From NCBI GenBank assembly GCA_020466095.1, contig CM035809.1:19880430-19944429 (forward strand): a stretch of DNA of 64,000 bases. Reading direction: 5' to 3'. Source of the DNA: Chlorops oryzae (taxonomy: Eukaryota; Arthropoda; Insecta; Diptera; Chloropidae). A program made the translations under genes and the position numbers. This document shows, one piece after another, positions 12,190-23,402 of the stretch (position 1 is the stretch's first letter; the number at the start of each line of letters is the position of its first letter). Below the pieces are notes generated by a model, which did not search any database, was not told the origin of the DNA, and was given only the letters and a program-made list of their open reading frames with translations.

Positions 12190-12234
12190 CTGCCACGTTA
12201 ACGTCAAAATTAAAGCATAGCAAAAACTCGGAGA

Positions 12235-12268
12235 TCAGTTTGTCAGAAATTTTTGTCTGCACGAGTTG
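12235..12268 (+). promoter_or_regulatory. Predicted core promoter: Inr plus DPE, start at 12237
   Basis: TCAGTT at 12235-12240 matches the insect initiator TCAKTY, with the A at 12237 as +1. AGTTG at 12264-12268 matches the downstream promoter element RGWYV at exactly +28 to +32. No TATA box is seen, as expected for Inr/DPE promoters. The sequence after it (12270-12560) looks like a fly 5' leader, rich in A runs and GAAAG words without a long frame. It lies downstream of the 9061 start, so it would serve another transcript of the plus-strand gene, perhaps the isoform starting at 59460, or an unannotated RNA. Confidence 0.55.
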
Positions 12269-13067
12269 ATGGAGCAAAATAAGTTTCGATCGGAATTCTG
12301 TTTTTTGTGATTTTATTCGTTTTCTGTGTTTATTGTGTTTATTTTTACATCAATTTATGCTACAAAAAGAAGTTTTTAAACGACGAAAAAGTTCTTCACG
12401 AGAAAAAGGTTTCTGTAAATAAAAAAAAAAATAAAAAATAATAAAAGAATTGTGCATAATAATTTGTTCAAAGCGAAACAGCTTAAAAAACGAAATTGAA
12501 AAAGAAAGGAAAACCAAAACGAAAGAAAAAAGCGAAAGAGAATTTTTGAAGCAAGAGTATCGATCGATGGATTTAACCCTTTAACCTAGTAACCATGATG
12601 TTTTGTTAACGCAAACGAAAATGTTCCAATTTTGTGTAATTAAGCGAAGCGAAGCGTAAATCATCAAAACATCAAGATAAGCGAACAATCGTTTCTGATA
12701 AAAATAATTAAGGAAAAATCATTCGTCCACCGACGATATCAAATATCAATGATTATAAAGGAGTTGAATGGAAAATGTCGCCGAACAAATTTCTGGGATT
12801 TTTTTATCTATGGAAAATGACTTCCTGATTCCGAATCTGCAATTTTTGGCGGTCGCCTCTAGTTTGGAAATATCACGTTTTGAAAATTTCCCTAAATCGT
12901 ACTAATTTTTAAATATTTTGACGGAAGAGTTATCACTGGATTTATTCGAGATATGGAGAATATTTTGTGTAGATTGAAGATCAATCAATTGAAGATCAAT
13001 TTCAGCGGGACAACTTATAATCGCGCTAATTTTTTCCCCCCTTTAAATTGAAAAAAATATATGTATA
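12269..13067 (+). other. Possible 5' leader and intronic sequence
   Basis: The sequence runs on from the predicted start at 12237. No open frame of note is present, and the exon's 3' boundary could not be fixed: candidates such as AAAAG|GTTTCT near 12407 are weak. Past about 12600 it resembles ordinary intron. Confidence 0.3.
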
Positions 13068-13224
13068 CAGTCGAAACTCTATTAAAAGAATTTCAAGGGA
13101 CCAGAAAAAAATTCTTTATAGAGAGGATTTCATTATAAGGAGCAAAAATGACACTAAAAATGTGGCGGAAAAGCCTTTAAAAAATTCGCTTTAGAAAGAA
13201 ATTCATTAAAGAGAGTTTTGACTA
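13068..13224. mobile_element. Tc1/mariner (pogo-like) MITE, 157 bp, TA duplication
   Basis: Inverted repeats of about 25 bp begin CAGTCGAAACTCTATT at the left and, reading inward from the right, TAGTCAAAACTCTCTTT. They are flanked by TA on both sides (13066-13067 and 13225-13226). CAGT...AACTCT ends with TA duplications resemble pogo/Tigger elements. There is no coding capacity. Confidence 0.75.
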
Positions 13225-15409
13225 TATATATATTTTGTTCTTTTTGAGCCCCATTCCAATATAGCCAGAGCGAATTTCGGGTTTCGGATAAGGATTAAAT
13301 TTTTAATCAAAAAATTTAAAAAAAATAAGAAAAATTATCCGATTTAATAGTTGAAAGTTTAGACCAAATAAGGCCCAATATTTGATTGGAGTAGTGAGTC
13401 CAAAAGTGTAAAGACCTATCGACTTATTTACACTTTCATTAATGTGAGAGTGTGAAACTCCAATTCGAGGAGAGACATAAGAGGATCTCAGAGAATCTAA
13501 AAAATTGGCTCAAAGGGAAAATTGTTGAAAAATAGCACATATTGATAAAGTAATGAGGAAAATATAACGCTCTGTACATATAAGAACAAGACAGATCTGT
13601 CCTTAGTTCATTTGACCTTTTGAGCATGATGAAATGGATGCTTTTCAGAAAAGGTAACAGAGAACTGATTTAACCTCTGTACATGGTTGCAAATTGATAA
13701 AGGGATAGATCTCCTGAATGTCTCAAAGTAAGACCAAAATGTCCTTAAATTAAATTTTGAAATTTTCACAAAATAAAAACCCATTTTCCCCCAAAGTTTC
13801 CCCTAAAAACCACGAATTCCCTCTAATTAAGGGAGATTTTCCTTTACTGGCAACGAAGGCTCAGTAGGACAAGTCACAAGTAATAGTTAAGGATGTCAAA
13901 AGCTCCGATTTTCATGACAAGCTCGCTTGTAAAAGGAATATTTGCTGAGAAAACCTATGACATTGTCCGCGAAATTTATACAATTTTGACTCCTTATTAT
14001 AAAGAAATGATTTCAAGTACAGCACTTCCCGCTTGTAGGCATCATTTTTCTTGAATTTTAGACATTTCTTAATGCCGGGATGACTGTACATAAGGCTTTT
14101 GTCGATTGAAAAAACCGAATCAACTCTGTTTCTAGATCCTATTCCATCATTTCCACAGCAATATTAATTCATTGAAGATTTCTTCCCTCATTTATGACCG
14201 GGAGATCACGACAAAAATTAAATTCAAACGTTTTCAAAAGACGGGAAAACCCGCATCAATAAAAATTCGAAAAATTTCATAGAAAAACAACAATTTCAAT
14301 GCAAGTCCCACAAAAAAAAGAAGTTAAAAAACAACACATTCCTGTGACTCGATCGGAAATAACAAAGAAAAATCCAATAAAAGAAACAAAATAAATCGAA
14401 AAGGACACCTCGAAAACAGCTGTTCGCTTCGCTGTGATAATTCAAGAAGTTTTGATGACACGTTGCGTGACATAAATTTTAATTGAAAAAAAAAGCAAAT
14501 AAAGAGAATAAAAAAATAATAAAATGAAAATGAAAATGAAAATTATTAATAATAATAATTGCGATCTGATCTTGACGCGCACGCGGAAGTTGTTTGCTTT
14601 TCTTGCGCGTTTCCATTATTTCAGTTTCCTCCTGCTTTATTGTATTTACGCAAAAATTTCCACGAATTGTGTTAAGAGCAATTAAGCGAGAGGAAATTTA
14701 CTGCAACAAACAACAGCAGCAACAACAAAAACTCCTCTTTGTTTGACACAAGAAACAAAAGAGTAGAGTGTTGTAAAGGCAACAATAAAACCTTGGCGTA
14801 AACGCCGTCAATTCAAGTAAAAAGCAATCGCCAGCAATTATTATCACTCAAAACAATCAGAGGGAGAGAAAAAGAGAGAGAGGGAGCGAGAGAGATTGAG
14901 TTTTGAGAGGGACATTGGCTGAATGACACAGTGGGAAAGAGAAGGAGAGAATAAAATAGCAGGAATGGGGATTTTCTCAAAAGTAAACATTCGTTCTCAC
15001 GCAATATCCGATGAATTCATCTGCCAGTGCTGCCAAATTGATCCGGTTTTATTTTGTGTGACAATTTTATTTCCCTCTATCAGGGTGTTTTTCTTGCTTT
15101 TCTCATTTCTAATCGCATTCGAAGGGCTGAAAAAATGCCCCTCGCTATCAAAAGACAAAAGGTAGTTGATTATAAACCGGACGATAGACCCTGTTGGAAA
15201 TTCGAAATTCATCATTCTCTCTGAATTGAATTTTTGTACACATAGTGGCTGATGTAAATAACTAGTCCAATTGCCCAACTTGTGCTGGCTGATAGGCGAA
15301 AAGACGCGAAGGGTAGTTTATGAAATTTTGACGCATCTAAATACACACCTGATCTAAAGCCAATTAGGCTTGCGTCCGAGGTATTTTTCTCGTTTTGAAA
15401 TGGTTAATT
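13225..15409. other. Intronic stretch, no gene seen
   Basis: AT-rich, with only short random frames. A GAGA-rich patch lies at about 14860-14950. No exon or element boundary is supported. Confidence 0.4.
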
Positions 15410-15561
15410 TTAACCCGGTAGCGTCTAGCGATGCCATATGACATCACTGAAAGGGTACGTTTTCTGCCATCGCCATAATATGGGGATATTATCTGAACTG
15501 GTTCATATTTTATTTTATTTTTGACAATTAGTTTTTTTGAATTCAGGCGCTACCGGGTTAA
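15410..15561. mobile_element. TTAA-CCC MITE (CCCGGTAGCG family), copy 1
   Basis: TTAA (15410-15413) precedes CCCGGTAGCGTCTAG, and CAGGCGCTACCGGG precedes TTAA (15558-15561). The 144-bp core therefore has good inverted ends with a TTAA duplication on each side, the signature of piggyBac-type insertion. A second copy, inverted, lies at 44488-44606. Confidence 0.8.
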
Positions 15562-15703
15562 GGCTCATGTAAAAGCACTGCTCGCTTATAAGAGCCAACA
15601 ATTGGGCAATTCTGGATCGTCATCGATCAGAAATTTTATGGAAAACAACCACTATTTTCGTTTAAGCCCCTAAACATTGTCAAAAATGCACGAAATATGG
15701 TGC

Positions 15704-15841
15704 TTAACCCTTCAACGCATTAGGGAAAAAATTTCACCCATATAATTTTTAGCGATTTATAGTATTTACTATATACAACATTGCTATAAATCGTTAAATT
15801 TCACGCGGGAAAAATTCATCCCTTATGCGTTGAAGGGTTAA
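15704..15841. mobile_element. TTAA-CCC MITE (CCCTTCAACGCAT family)
   Basis: TTAA at 15704-15707 and 15838-15841 flank a 130-bp core with ends CCCTTCAACGCATTAGGGA and TCCCTTATGCGTTGAAGGG. The arms extend inward: GCGATTTATAG pairs with CTATAAATCG. The whole element should fold into a long hairpin. It lies only 143 bp from the element ending at 15561 but has a different core. Confidence 0.8.
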
Positions 15842-17639
15842 GTCCCTATTTTTCCGTGAATTTTCGAAGATTCTGAAGTCTCTGACCATATGAGCTCATA
15901 CCCCATGAGGAGTAGATCATTAAATGTGTGTTGTTGAAATAAAAATCACACCGTCACACCTCATTATAGGGTCCCTATGTACCCTCGCATTATTGCCATT
16001 TCTCTTAACTAAAAATTTTTAGAGATACATACATATATGTATGTTTTTGACCTTACCTAATTTGAAGCAACACAAGATTGTTCTCACTCTTTAACGATCG
16101 GTATCGACCCACTGTAGCTCATCCCAATTTGTTATTATTTGTCATTTATTGAATGTACATATTAACATACCTACATATGTACATCACACATACTTAAGAC
16201 AGCTGTTTTCGATCGGCATAACTCAGTGATGTGTTTTGTTTCTGCCGAGCTTAACCGATCTCTCTGCCCTTTCCAGTTTTGCGTTTTGTTTGAGCAATTA
16301 TCTACGTTTTTGTGCGATTTCAAATTTGTCTTAGAGCCGCAGAGTCTTTTATGTATGGGGATTTTTGTTTCATTTCCAAGCCAAACGGTGATCTCATAAA
16401 AGGTTTCAAGCAATTAATTTCATGTGCGCGCGCTTCAATGATGAGATCGGCTTAATCACTGAGTGAAAATGGAAAAAATTAATTAAAAAAATTTTTTTAT
16501 ATAAAAAAGTAAAAAAAAAGCATTAAAAATATAAATATATAAATATCAAAAAATATTAAAAAACTTAAGAAACAATAAATAAAAATAAATAAAAAATAAA
16601 ATATAAAAATTAAAAATAATAAAAAAATATAAAAAAAGTAAATCTAGAATTAAAAAAATTTTTTAATAAAGAAAATTTAAAAAAAAAAATAAAAATTTAA
16701 ATATAAAAAATTTTAAAAGTAAGAAAAAGTGAACGAAAAAAGAATTAAAATTTATTCCAAAAATTATTCAATCAAAAGGGATTTTTTTCAACTGCCCCAA
16801 AAAGTCTCTTCGATCATTCACTACAACATTTCCTAGCGGGCTTCTTTGTTTTCGAAACATTTATGAGGACTTTTAGATGTCATTCGGCCCTACACACAAA
16901 AAAAAAAAAAAAAACCTACCTGCATTCGGGGTCTTATCAAAAAATAAATACGAAATAATTTAAATGCCCATAAAATGAAAACGTTGTGTTATTTTATCAG
17001 CTGATTAGGCTCGTTTTTGTTCGCCTAATCTACGAATGCCAAAAAGTTCATGACTAAAAAAAGTCGCGTTGTATTATTTTCTTGAACAGGTGTCGAAGAG
17101 TGTGTGTAAAAATTGAAACACAAAGAAAGAAAAAGTGAAATGAAATCTAAAGAAAAAAAAAAAAAATTAATTCTTTAATGTTTGTTTAATTTATTTATTT
17201 ATTATATTTATTTATATTTCTGTGAATAGCCTCATAAAAACCGATGTCTGTTATGTTTCCGTGTTGGAAGTGCAAAATAATTGCACTGCAAGGTTACTAA
17301 AAATACAAAAACCAAAAAAAAAAATAAAATGCAAAAAATTAAATAAATTAATAAAAAAAAAATAAAAGAAATTTCTGCTAAAAATCATTTAAAAGAGAAG
17401 CAGAAGAAAAGGAAAGATTGTTCTGTTGAAATTTATCAAAAAGTCAACAAAAAAAAAAAAAAAAATATTGTTATAAGAAAAATAGTGAAAAAAGCCTACA
17501 AACTATTGTCTTGTCGCCGATATAAAATATAAATACGCAAAAAGAAACGTGATTTTTTTTTTGCCTTGGTCGAAACGAAATAATTTGCTTCCAGGAGAGA
17601 ACTTCAATCAACAACATTAGCCGCTGTCAACTTCGAATA
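15842..17639. other. Intronic stretch including an A/T low-complexity block
   Basis: No coding exon is supported. From 16470 to 16740 the sequence is nearly pure A/T with AAATA and AAAAT words, and long A runs recur up to 17470. Confidence 0.4.
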
Positions 17640-17760
17640 TAATTATTATTATTATTATTATTATCGTGGATTTTTTTGTCATCTCTTTTGTTGTCATTCT
17701 TCGTTCGTGAATATTTGGATTGAAAAAATAAAAGCACTCAAAAAAATAATAGACCCAGGT
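17640..17760 (+). promoter_or_regulatory. Candidate non-coding exon end with splice donor
   Basis: An (ATT)n run (17640-17663) is followed by leader-like sequence and CCCAG|GTATGT, a good donor with the exon ending at 17758. It could close another alternative 5' UTR exon of the plus-strand gene. No matching Inr/DPE pair was found upstream, so this is tentative. Confidence 0.3.
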
Positions 17761-19147
17761 ATGTGTTAACAAAATATTCTTATGTAAACCTTTCATTTTA
17801 ACGGCCTTTTTCTTGTTATATTTTTTGTGTCACTTCCATGTCGATATGAGTGCGCTTCTGGGAAAATTCCCAAATGGAATGGAATAAATAGAAAATGGAA
17901 TTGGAAAATATAGAGATTTTCATTCTTTCATGTAATATTTTTAGACATTTTTTATTTGACCTGTTTTTTTCTTTCATATTTATTTTGTTCGAACATACCA
18001 ATCGAAAAGCATATTCTTGGACACAAACAAGGAAAAGGGCAGAATCATACTGGGAATTTTTTCGAGATTGTCCAGATTGTGTTTTGTGTCATCAAATGTT
18101 GCTTAAATTGAATCGCTGTTGAATTACTGAACACATATTTTTATCATATCTGAAGTTGATTACGATTGTCATCAATATGTTAGAGTGTCGCTGCTTTTGT
18201 GAGGGGAATATATTACTGAGAAAAAAAGCGAAATCTAAATATTCTTTTCCACTCAATTTTCTTAATTTTTCGAACAACTCACACTTTTATTACCGTTTCA
18301 ATAGTTTTCGACTCAGAAAATTTTTTAAATAGAGAACAAGTCCATTTGTGAGTTGACTCGATCCACTTAAGGACTACTTGCAGCTAGTGCCAGGGATTGC
18401 GTAATTTCGTATGTTAAATAACGACAGCACGTTTTGATTATCCAAACGTTGAATGTCTGCACTTAAACTTATTTCTTTTATCATTATTTAAAAGCATTAA
18501 CAGTTTATTTTGTTAAGGTCTTAAGCAAAGCTAGATAAACAAGCGGCATAAAAGCGCTAAAATTTCATATTTCATCCTATTAACACTTTATTCAAATTAT
18601 TTCAAATAATTTTTTTTGTTTTGTTAGCAAAGAAAGTCGTGAATCTTATCACTTTTTTTATGTTATAATTTTTGCTGACAATCCTTTTTCGAAAAGATTT
18701 ATTGAAATTCTATTTTTATTTTATTTAATATCCTTACATAAGTATTTTTTATGTATTTAAAAAAAAAAAAATTAATTTCCCATTAGTCACGAGGAATTTG
18801 AATTTTTCGTTTTATGGTTTTCCAATGGCTTAAAAGATTAAAAAAAAAAAAATATTTAGCGTGAGAAAGAATGAAAGAAATATTTTTAAATAGAAAATAA
18901 TTAAACTGTCAAACAAAAAATCCCGAAAATAAAGACCTTGAAATGCATAAAAAGAACATTTCAAATGTAGGATGTGTAGGAACATTTTTCAAAAAAATTA
19001 AAGCTAAAAACATGATCAAAGGCATCGAATATTTGACAGAGAATAAATGAATCAGCCTATTCTTCATTCGAAGAAATTGGAAGTTTCTCACAAAAATTTC
19101 TGGTCGATTTTTTTTTACTGATGAGTTAACATTTTTTAGATAGTAGT
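17761..19147. other. Intronic stretch, no gene seen
   Basis: AT-rich. Open frames are short and lack any recognisable domain. No repeat boundary is supported. Confidence 0.4.
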
Positions 19148-19370
19148 CAGGGGTGTCACAGAATACGATAGCTGTCGGATTCGAAATTAAAACCGATCGA
19201 AATTTCATACAGAATTTAAAAATTTTGTTGTTTTTGGTGTTGAACAATAGTTTAAGTCGGTTCTCAATTGCACTGAACCCTATTTTATCCGGCTGTCTAT
19301 GAAATTTATATGAAAATTCAGTCGATTAAAATTCCAATTCCGACAGCTATCGGATTCTGTGACAGCCCAG
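19148..19370. mobile_element. MITE-like element, 223 bp, ~30-bp inverted repeats
   Basis: The left end CAGGGGTGTCACAGAATACG...ATAGCTGTCGGA pairs with the right end TCCGACAGCTATCGG...ATTCTGTGACAGCCCAG with few mismatches. No matching target duplication was found, so the superfamily is open. Confidence 0.65.
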
Positions 19371-20363
19371 AGTGTCTGGAGCCATATGTGAGGCCATTAA
19401 ATGATCAAATTTTCATTTTCATGGATGTTTTTTATACTGAAGTTACGCTCTATTTCTTTTCGAAAAACAAATACGACAAAAAAATGTAGATTTTTAGTAT
19501 CTTTAATGGAGGTCAATCGAATCAGAAAAGACATATCATTACCTTAACGATAGGGATGGAAATCTATCGATATCATCCATCGCACATGATCTTGATCGAG
19601 AAATGACTATACAGAACAAATTTCTCTCCTATGAAGCATTAAGATTCTAATGAATCTAATGAAAACCCCAAACTAAATGAATCTAAAGTCACGAGAACCT
19701 AAAAGCGACACGAAAATAGATTTTCCGTTAATTGAAATGCCCAAAAATACTCAAAATCTGTTGCGTCTTCTGAGTAAACCCAGTAGGAAAAGTCCCCCTG
19801 GAAAAGTCAATGATATCAGGGTGACTTTGGAGTCGGTATGCATAGCAATTCGTAGGACACTTTGCATGACATTTGTACACGAACTGACAGGGTAACTTTG
19901 TCTTCGTGGGATTAGAAAAAGTCACTAGTGGCGCCCAGAAGGACACGTTCCACGATGACATGTCCCCCAAGGTGGCATACATGAGAATGTCACCTGTATG
20001 ACCCAGTGAAATCACAAATGTTTTTTCCCAGCTGGATATATTTGCCTGCTGGAAATGGTTGTTTCCCAATGTAATTGAAGTATTTTCTTCAGTTTATTGA
20101 ACTTTTTTTTTGGATTATTTCTCGTTTTAAATGTGCTTGCAATACAGCTTTCTCTTTCTTCAGATTCTCTCTGTCTTCTGTTCCTCTCTTTCTGTGATTT
20201 AGGAAAAAATAATCCTATTAGGAATTGGTCCTTTTATGAAAAGATAATTCTCTTACCTCCGTCATGCTCACCAGCCTCCAAAAACCTTGATCATCGAAAT
20301 GAATTTAATCGTTTTTCGATTAAAACCACAAAAAACATTTTCAACTTTGTAAACAAAATGCGT

Positions 20364-20369
20364 TTTATT
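20364..20369 (-). terminator. Poly(A) signal of the LRR gene
   Basis: AATAAA on the minus strand, about 73 nt after the stop codon of the LRR coding sequence. Confidence 0.5.
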
Positions 20370-20441
20370 ATCAAACATTTTATCAAAATATATATTTTTA
20401 ATACCGAAAATCCCATATCCCAGAGAGTTCTCTCTCGCTCT

Positions 20442-22175
20442 TCAGGTGACAACAGTTATATGCTGGAAAAGTGTCTCATTCATGAGCTCGAAACTTCGAA
20501 GTCGAATGTTCAAATCCTTTAATTTATCGAACACTCCATCAAATTTGCTCTCATAAAATCCGATAATGGCTTTCAATTCTTTCCTCAACGAATCAACTTC
20601 ACGTTTAAGTAATTGATTTTCCGTTAGACCGTTCGTAGGGTACTCATTTGTCACCTCATACGCTTCGCTCGTAAGTTCTTCTTCTTGTTCTTGTTGTTGT
20701 TGTATCAATTTCTCACTTAAAGTATTATTATTATTATTGAAAATATTAGTAAATTCATCTTCCTGGGTATCAATCCAATCATCGTCAAGGCGATACATGC
20801 AGGCAATACCCCCGATATATTCCCCGGGAAAATCAGCATCGAAACGATCATGCTTATATGAGATTCGATTAGGTTGTATGAGCATGTCCATTAAGTGACG
20901 TAAATTATAGCAATTCCAATCATTCGCATCGATATAGAAATGTTTTAAATTTTCTAAATATATGAAATTACTCGGGCTGATCTCTTTTATCTTATTATTC
21001 GAGACATTGAGAACTTGAAGATTCTTCTGCTTGGCCAAATTCGCGATCGGCAGCTGCCTTAAACTTGTATTACTCAAATCTAGGCGCTCTAATGATTGCA
21101 GCTCCCACGAATCGGGTAAATACAGCAGATCCGGATTATCGGCTAAATTCAGTTCACGTAAATTAACCGCACGCGCCAGCGATGCGATCTGCTGCAACGC
21201 ATTATTGCGTAGAACCAATTTCTCCAGATTTTCCGGTTGAGCGAAATAGAGTTCGACAATCTGATTGTCCCGCAAATCGGCATGCTTCACATGACCATAA
21301 AGATTGACAAGATTCAGCGAACAATTCGTAGCGATTAAATATTCTGTCTGTATATTCAAAATCAGCGTATTCAATTTTATATTATTCGAAATATCGACAA
21401 TAATGAGATTCGCTTGCGTCCTCAAGAGATATTCATCGAAAGTCCGTAAATCGTTGTTACGTAAATAGATACTTTTCAAATCATGATTCCGTGAGAATAT
21501 TTCATTTGGCAGATATCTCAGACGATTGTTCGATAGATTCAATTCATTCAATTTTGGCGAATAGGCGAACACTGTGCCGGGTATTTCTCTCAAACGGTTA
21601 TCACTCAAATCCAGATAACGTAAATCCGATAAACCCTTAAAACTTTCGCTAACAAGTTCTCGTATGCGATTTGAATCCAAGAACAAATATTGCAATTTTG
21701 CGGCATAGTTGAAGGTCATCTCGGTTATTGATGATATTTTATTCGCGGAGAGCATTAGAATTAATAGATTTTCAGCCATTAGAAAATTCTCCCAAGTTAT
21801 CGCCTCAATCGAACAATTTCTCATATCCAATTCACGTATCGTTATCGAGTAAAATAAATGCAGCGGGAAATGCGCAAAAGTCGAATTTTCGAATTTTAAA
21901 ATATCCATTTCGGAGGGATTCTCAATGTTGTACCGTTTGCCATCGACGATTTTTATTTGAAGTTTAAGATCGAAAAAGGCAACTTCATTCACATTCGGAT
22001 AGAAGAAATTCCGGCAAATACTGCCTTGACAATTGTCTTCTAATGTATAGATATCCAAAAGATTTGTAGCGTACTCAGCTTTCGACTCGACTGTCACTTC
22101 ATCGCTAGACGTGAGTGTTAGCAAAGCAGAGTAGATGAGGCAAACGAAGTGAAGCAGTGGCTGTTTGAGAGTCAT
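20442..22175 (-). CDS. Secreted leucine-rich-repeat protein with C-terminal coiled coil, intronless
   Basis: A 577-residue intact frame. I start it at ATG 22175 (context ACAAAATG); the frame is open four codons further upstream but only to a TTG. Residues 1-24 (MTLKQPLLHFVCLIYSALLT...) form a signal peptide. A cysteine pair (49, 54) precedes about 12 leucine-rich repeats (roughly 92-420), with clear LxxLxLxxN units such as LRYLDLSDNRLREIP and LQVLNVSNNKIKEI. A C-terminal cap follows with DWNCYNL (Cys422) and GIACMYR (Cys459). Then come an acidic/Gln segment with an Asn run (480-484) and a heptad-like helix (about 519-556). No transmembrane helix or GPI signal is evident, so it is probably secreted. 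The layout recalls mosquito LRIM/APL1 proteins, but a function is not shown. It has no introns and opposes the plus-strand gene. I could not name the ortholog. Confidence 0.9.
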   Translation of the reverse strand: MTLKQPLLHFVCLIYSALLTLTSSDEVTVESKAEYATNLLDIYTLEDNCQGSICRNFFYPNVNEVAFFDLKLQIKIVDGKRYNIENPSEMDILKFENSTFAHFPLHLFYSITIRELDMRNCSIEAITWENFLMAENLLILMLSANKISSITEMTFNYAAKLQYLFLDSNRIRELVSESFKGLSDLRYLDLSDNRLREIPGTVFAYSPKLNELNLSNNRLRYLPNEIFSRNHDLKSIYLRNNDLRTFDEYLLRTQANLIIVDISNNIKLNTLILNIQTEYLIATNCSLNLVNLYGHVKHADLRDNQIVELYFAQPENLEKLVLRNNALQQIASLARAVNLRELNLADNPDLLYLPDSWELQSLERLDLSNTSLRQLPIANLAKQKNLQVLNVSNNKIKEISPSNFIYLENLKHFYIDANDWNCYNLRHLMDMLIQPNRISYKHDRFDADFPGEYIGGIACMYRLDDDWIDTQEDEFTNIFNNNNNTLSEKLIQQQQEQEEELTSEAYEVTNEYPTNGLTENQLLKREVDSLRKELKAIIGFYESKFDGVFDKLKDLNIRLRSFELMNETLFQHITVVT

Positions 22176-22224
22176 TTTGTAACACAATTATTTATGACAC
22201 AATCTTTTCTTGATTTTACTCTTC

Positions 22225-22230
22225 TTATAA
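22225..22230 (-). promoter_or_regulatory. Possible TATA box of the LRR gene
   Basis: The minus strand reads GTTTTATAAGAAG about 50 nt upstream of the ATG at 22175. A start ~30 nt downstream would give a very short leader. No clear Inr was found, so this is weak. Confidence 0.25.
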
Positions 22231-23320
22231 AACGCTGTTAGTTATGTAATTTTATTACTTTTTTATGTTATTATTTTGCCATAATATTTTTCTTTGGATG
22301 TAAGTGAGATATTATTGTCCTTTTGTCTCTTTGATCAAAAATGTTATAAAAAAAAAAATTCCCTTTATTATTTTATGAATCTAAATAGATTTCAATGTTT
22401 TTTTTTTTTTTAATCTATAGTCTAAAATATCGCAAGCTAAACTGTTCACCCCGAATCGCACGTTTCGACTGAAAGCTTCATAAAAATAGCCTCCTCATCG
22501 CATCGAATGAAAATGAAAAATAAATTCGTTTCATTGTTTCTTTTGTCGCTACTGAAATTTCAGTTTGTTATTCTATCAGTTTTGAATTATTATTTTGCAA
22601 ATTATATAGAGTATTATGTACTGTATATAATGTACCAATTTTATCGCTGAATTTCTATATGAGTTGATGTTTATTATTTTTTTCATTTGAATTTTTTTCT
22701 TTTTATTTTTTGTTTGTTTGTTTGATTCAGTCATCAAAGCGTTTTCGTTTTCGTTCTCGTAATCGACCGACCTTTTACAGTTCAGAGCTCGGTTGGATAT
22801 TCCAATTTCATTTCAGTGCAATTTTACATTTTTTTTCTCCAATATTTCTAATAATTATTTCTATCACGAGATACAAATTTGTATACGAAACATTATTCTA
22901 ATTTTTATTTTTATTTTTTTTTGAACGATTTTTTCCATGAATCGGCTCGTCGAAGCACGATCAGATTGGATAAATTTCGCATAATTTCATGAGAAAAGAA
23001 AGGTAATAATCACAGAGCGTAGATCCGATTTTCGACGCTTCAAAAAAATGAAATTGTATATTTAATAATTTTCCCCCATTGGATTAGATCATTCAATATT
23101 TTCATTCACAAATCAGCTGTCTTATGAGGGCATTGCTTTTATTCCATTTAGAGCAAAATCGAACGACCTTGAAAGAAAATGCTCTGATCTTTTTATATCC
23201 GTTGAAATGTGAGCTGCTTTCGTGGATTGTGACTCAAATATCACTCAAGGCTTTTGATCTTTAAAGTGGTGATCTTAACCCTTTAAAATCTAGTGGAGTA
23301 CTCATGGGCATATTTAAGAG
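22231..23320. other. Upstream flank of the LRR gene, no gene seen
   Basis: Strongly AT-rich sequence with T runs. It would contain the LRR gene's upstream control region. No other coding exon is supported. Confidence 0.4.
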
Positions 23321-23402
23321 ATAACCCTTTGAGACACGACGTCACTTATAAGGGACAAGAGCTTTAATGCTATCGGTTTGGGAGCGTGTCTGAAAGGGTT
23401 AA
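23321..23402. mobile_element. Short TTAA-CCC element, ~74 bp core
   Basis: CCCTTTGAGACACG (from 23325) and CGTGTCTGAAAGGG (to 23398) are inverted repeats with one mismatch. The right flank is TTAA (23399-23402); the left is ATAA, one change from TTAA. It joins the other CCC-ended elements in the window. Confidence 0.6.

Noticed and set aside
22176..22187. Four extra N-terminal codons of the LRR protein
   Set aside because: They begin at TTG; the ATG at 22175 has better context and starts a normal signal peptide.
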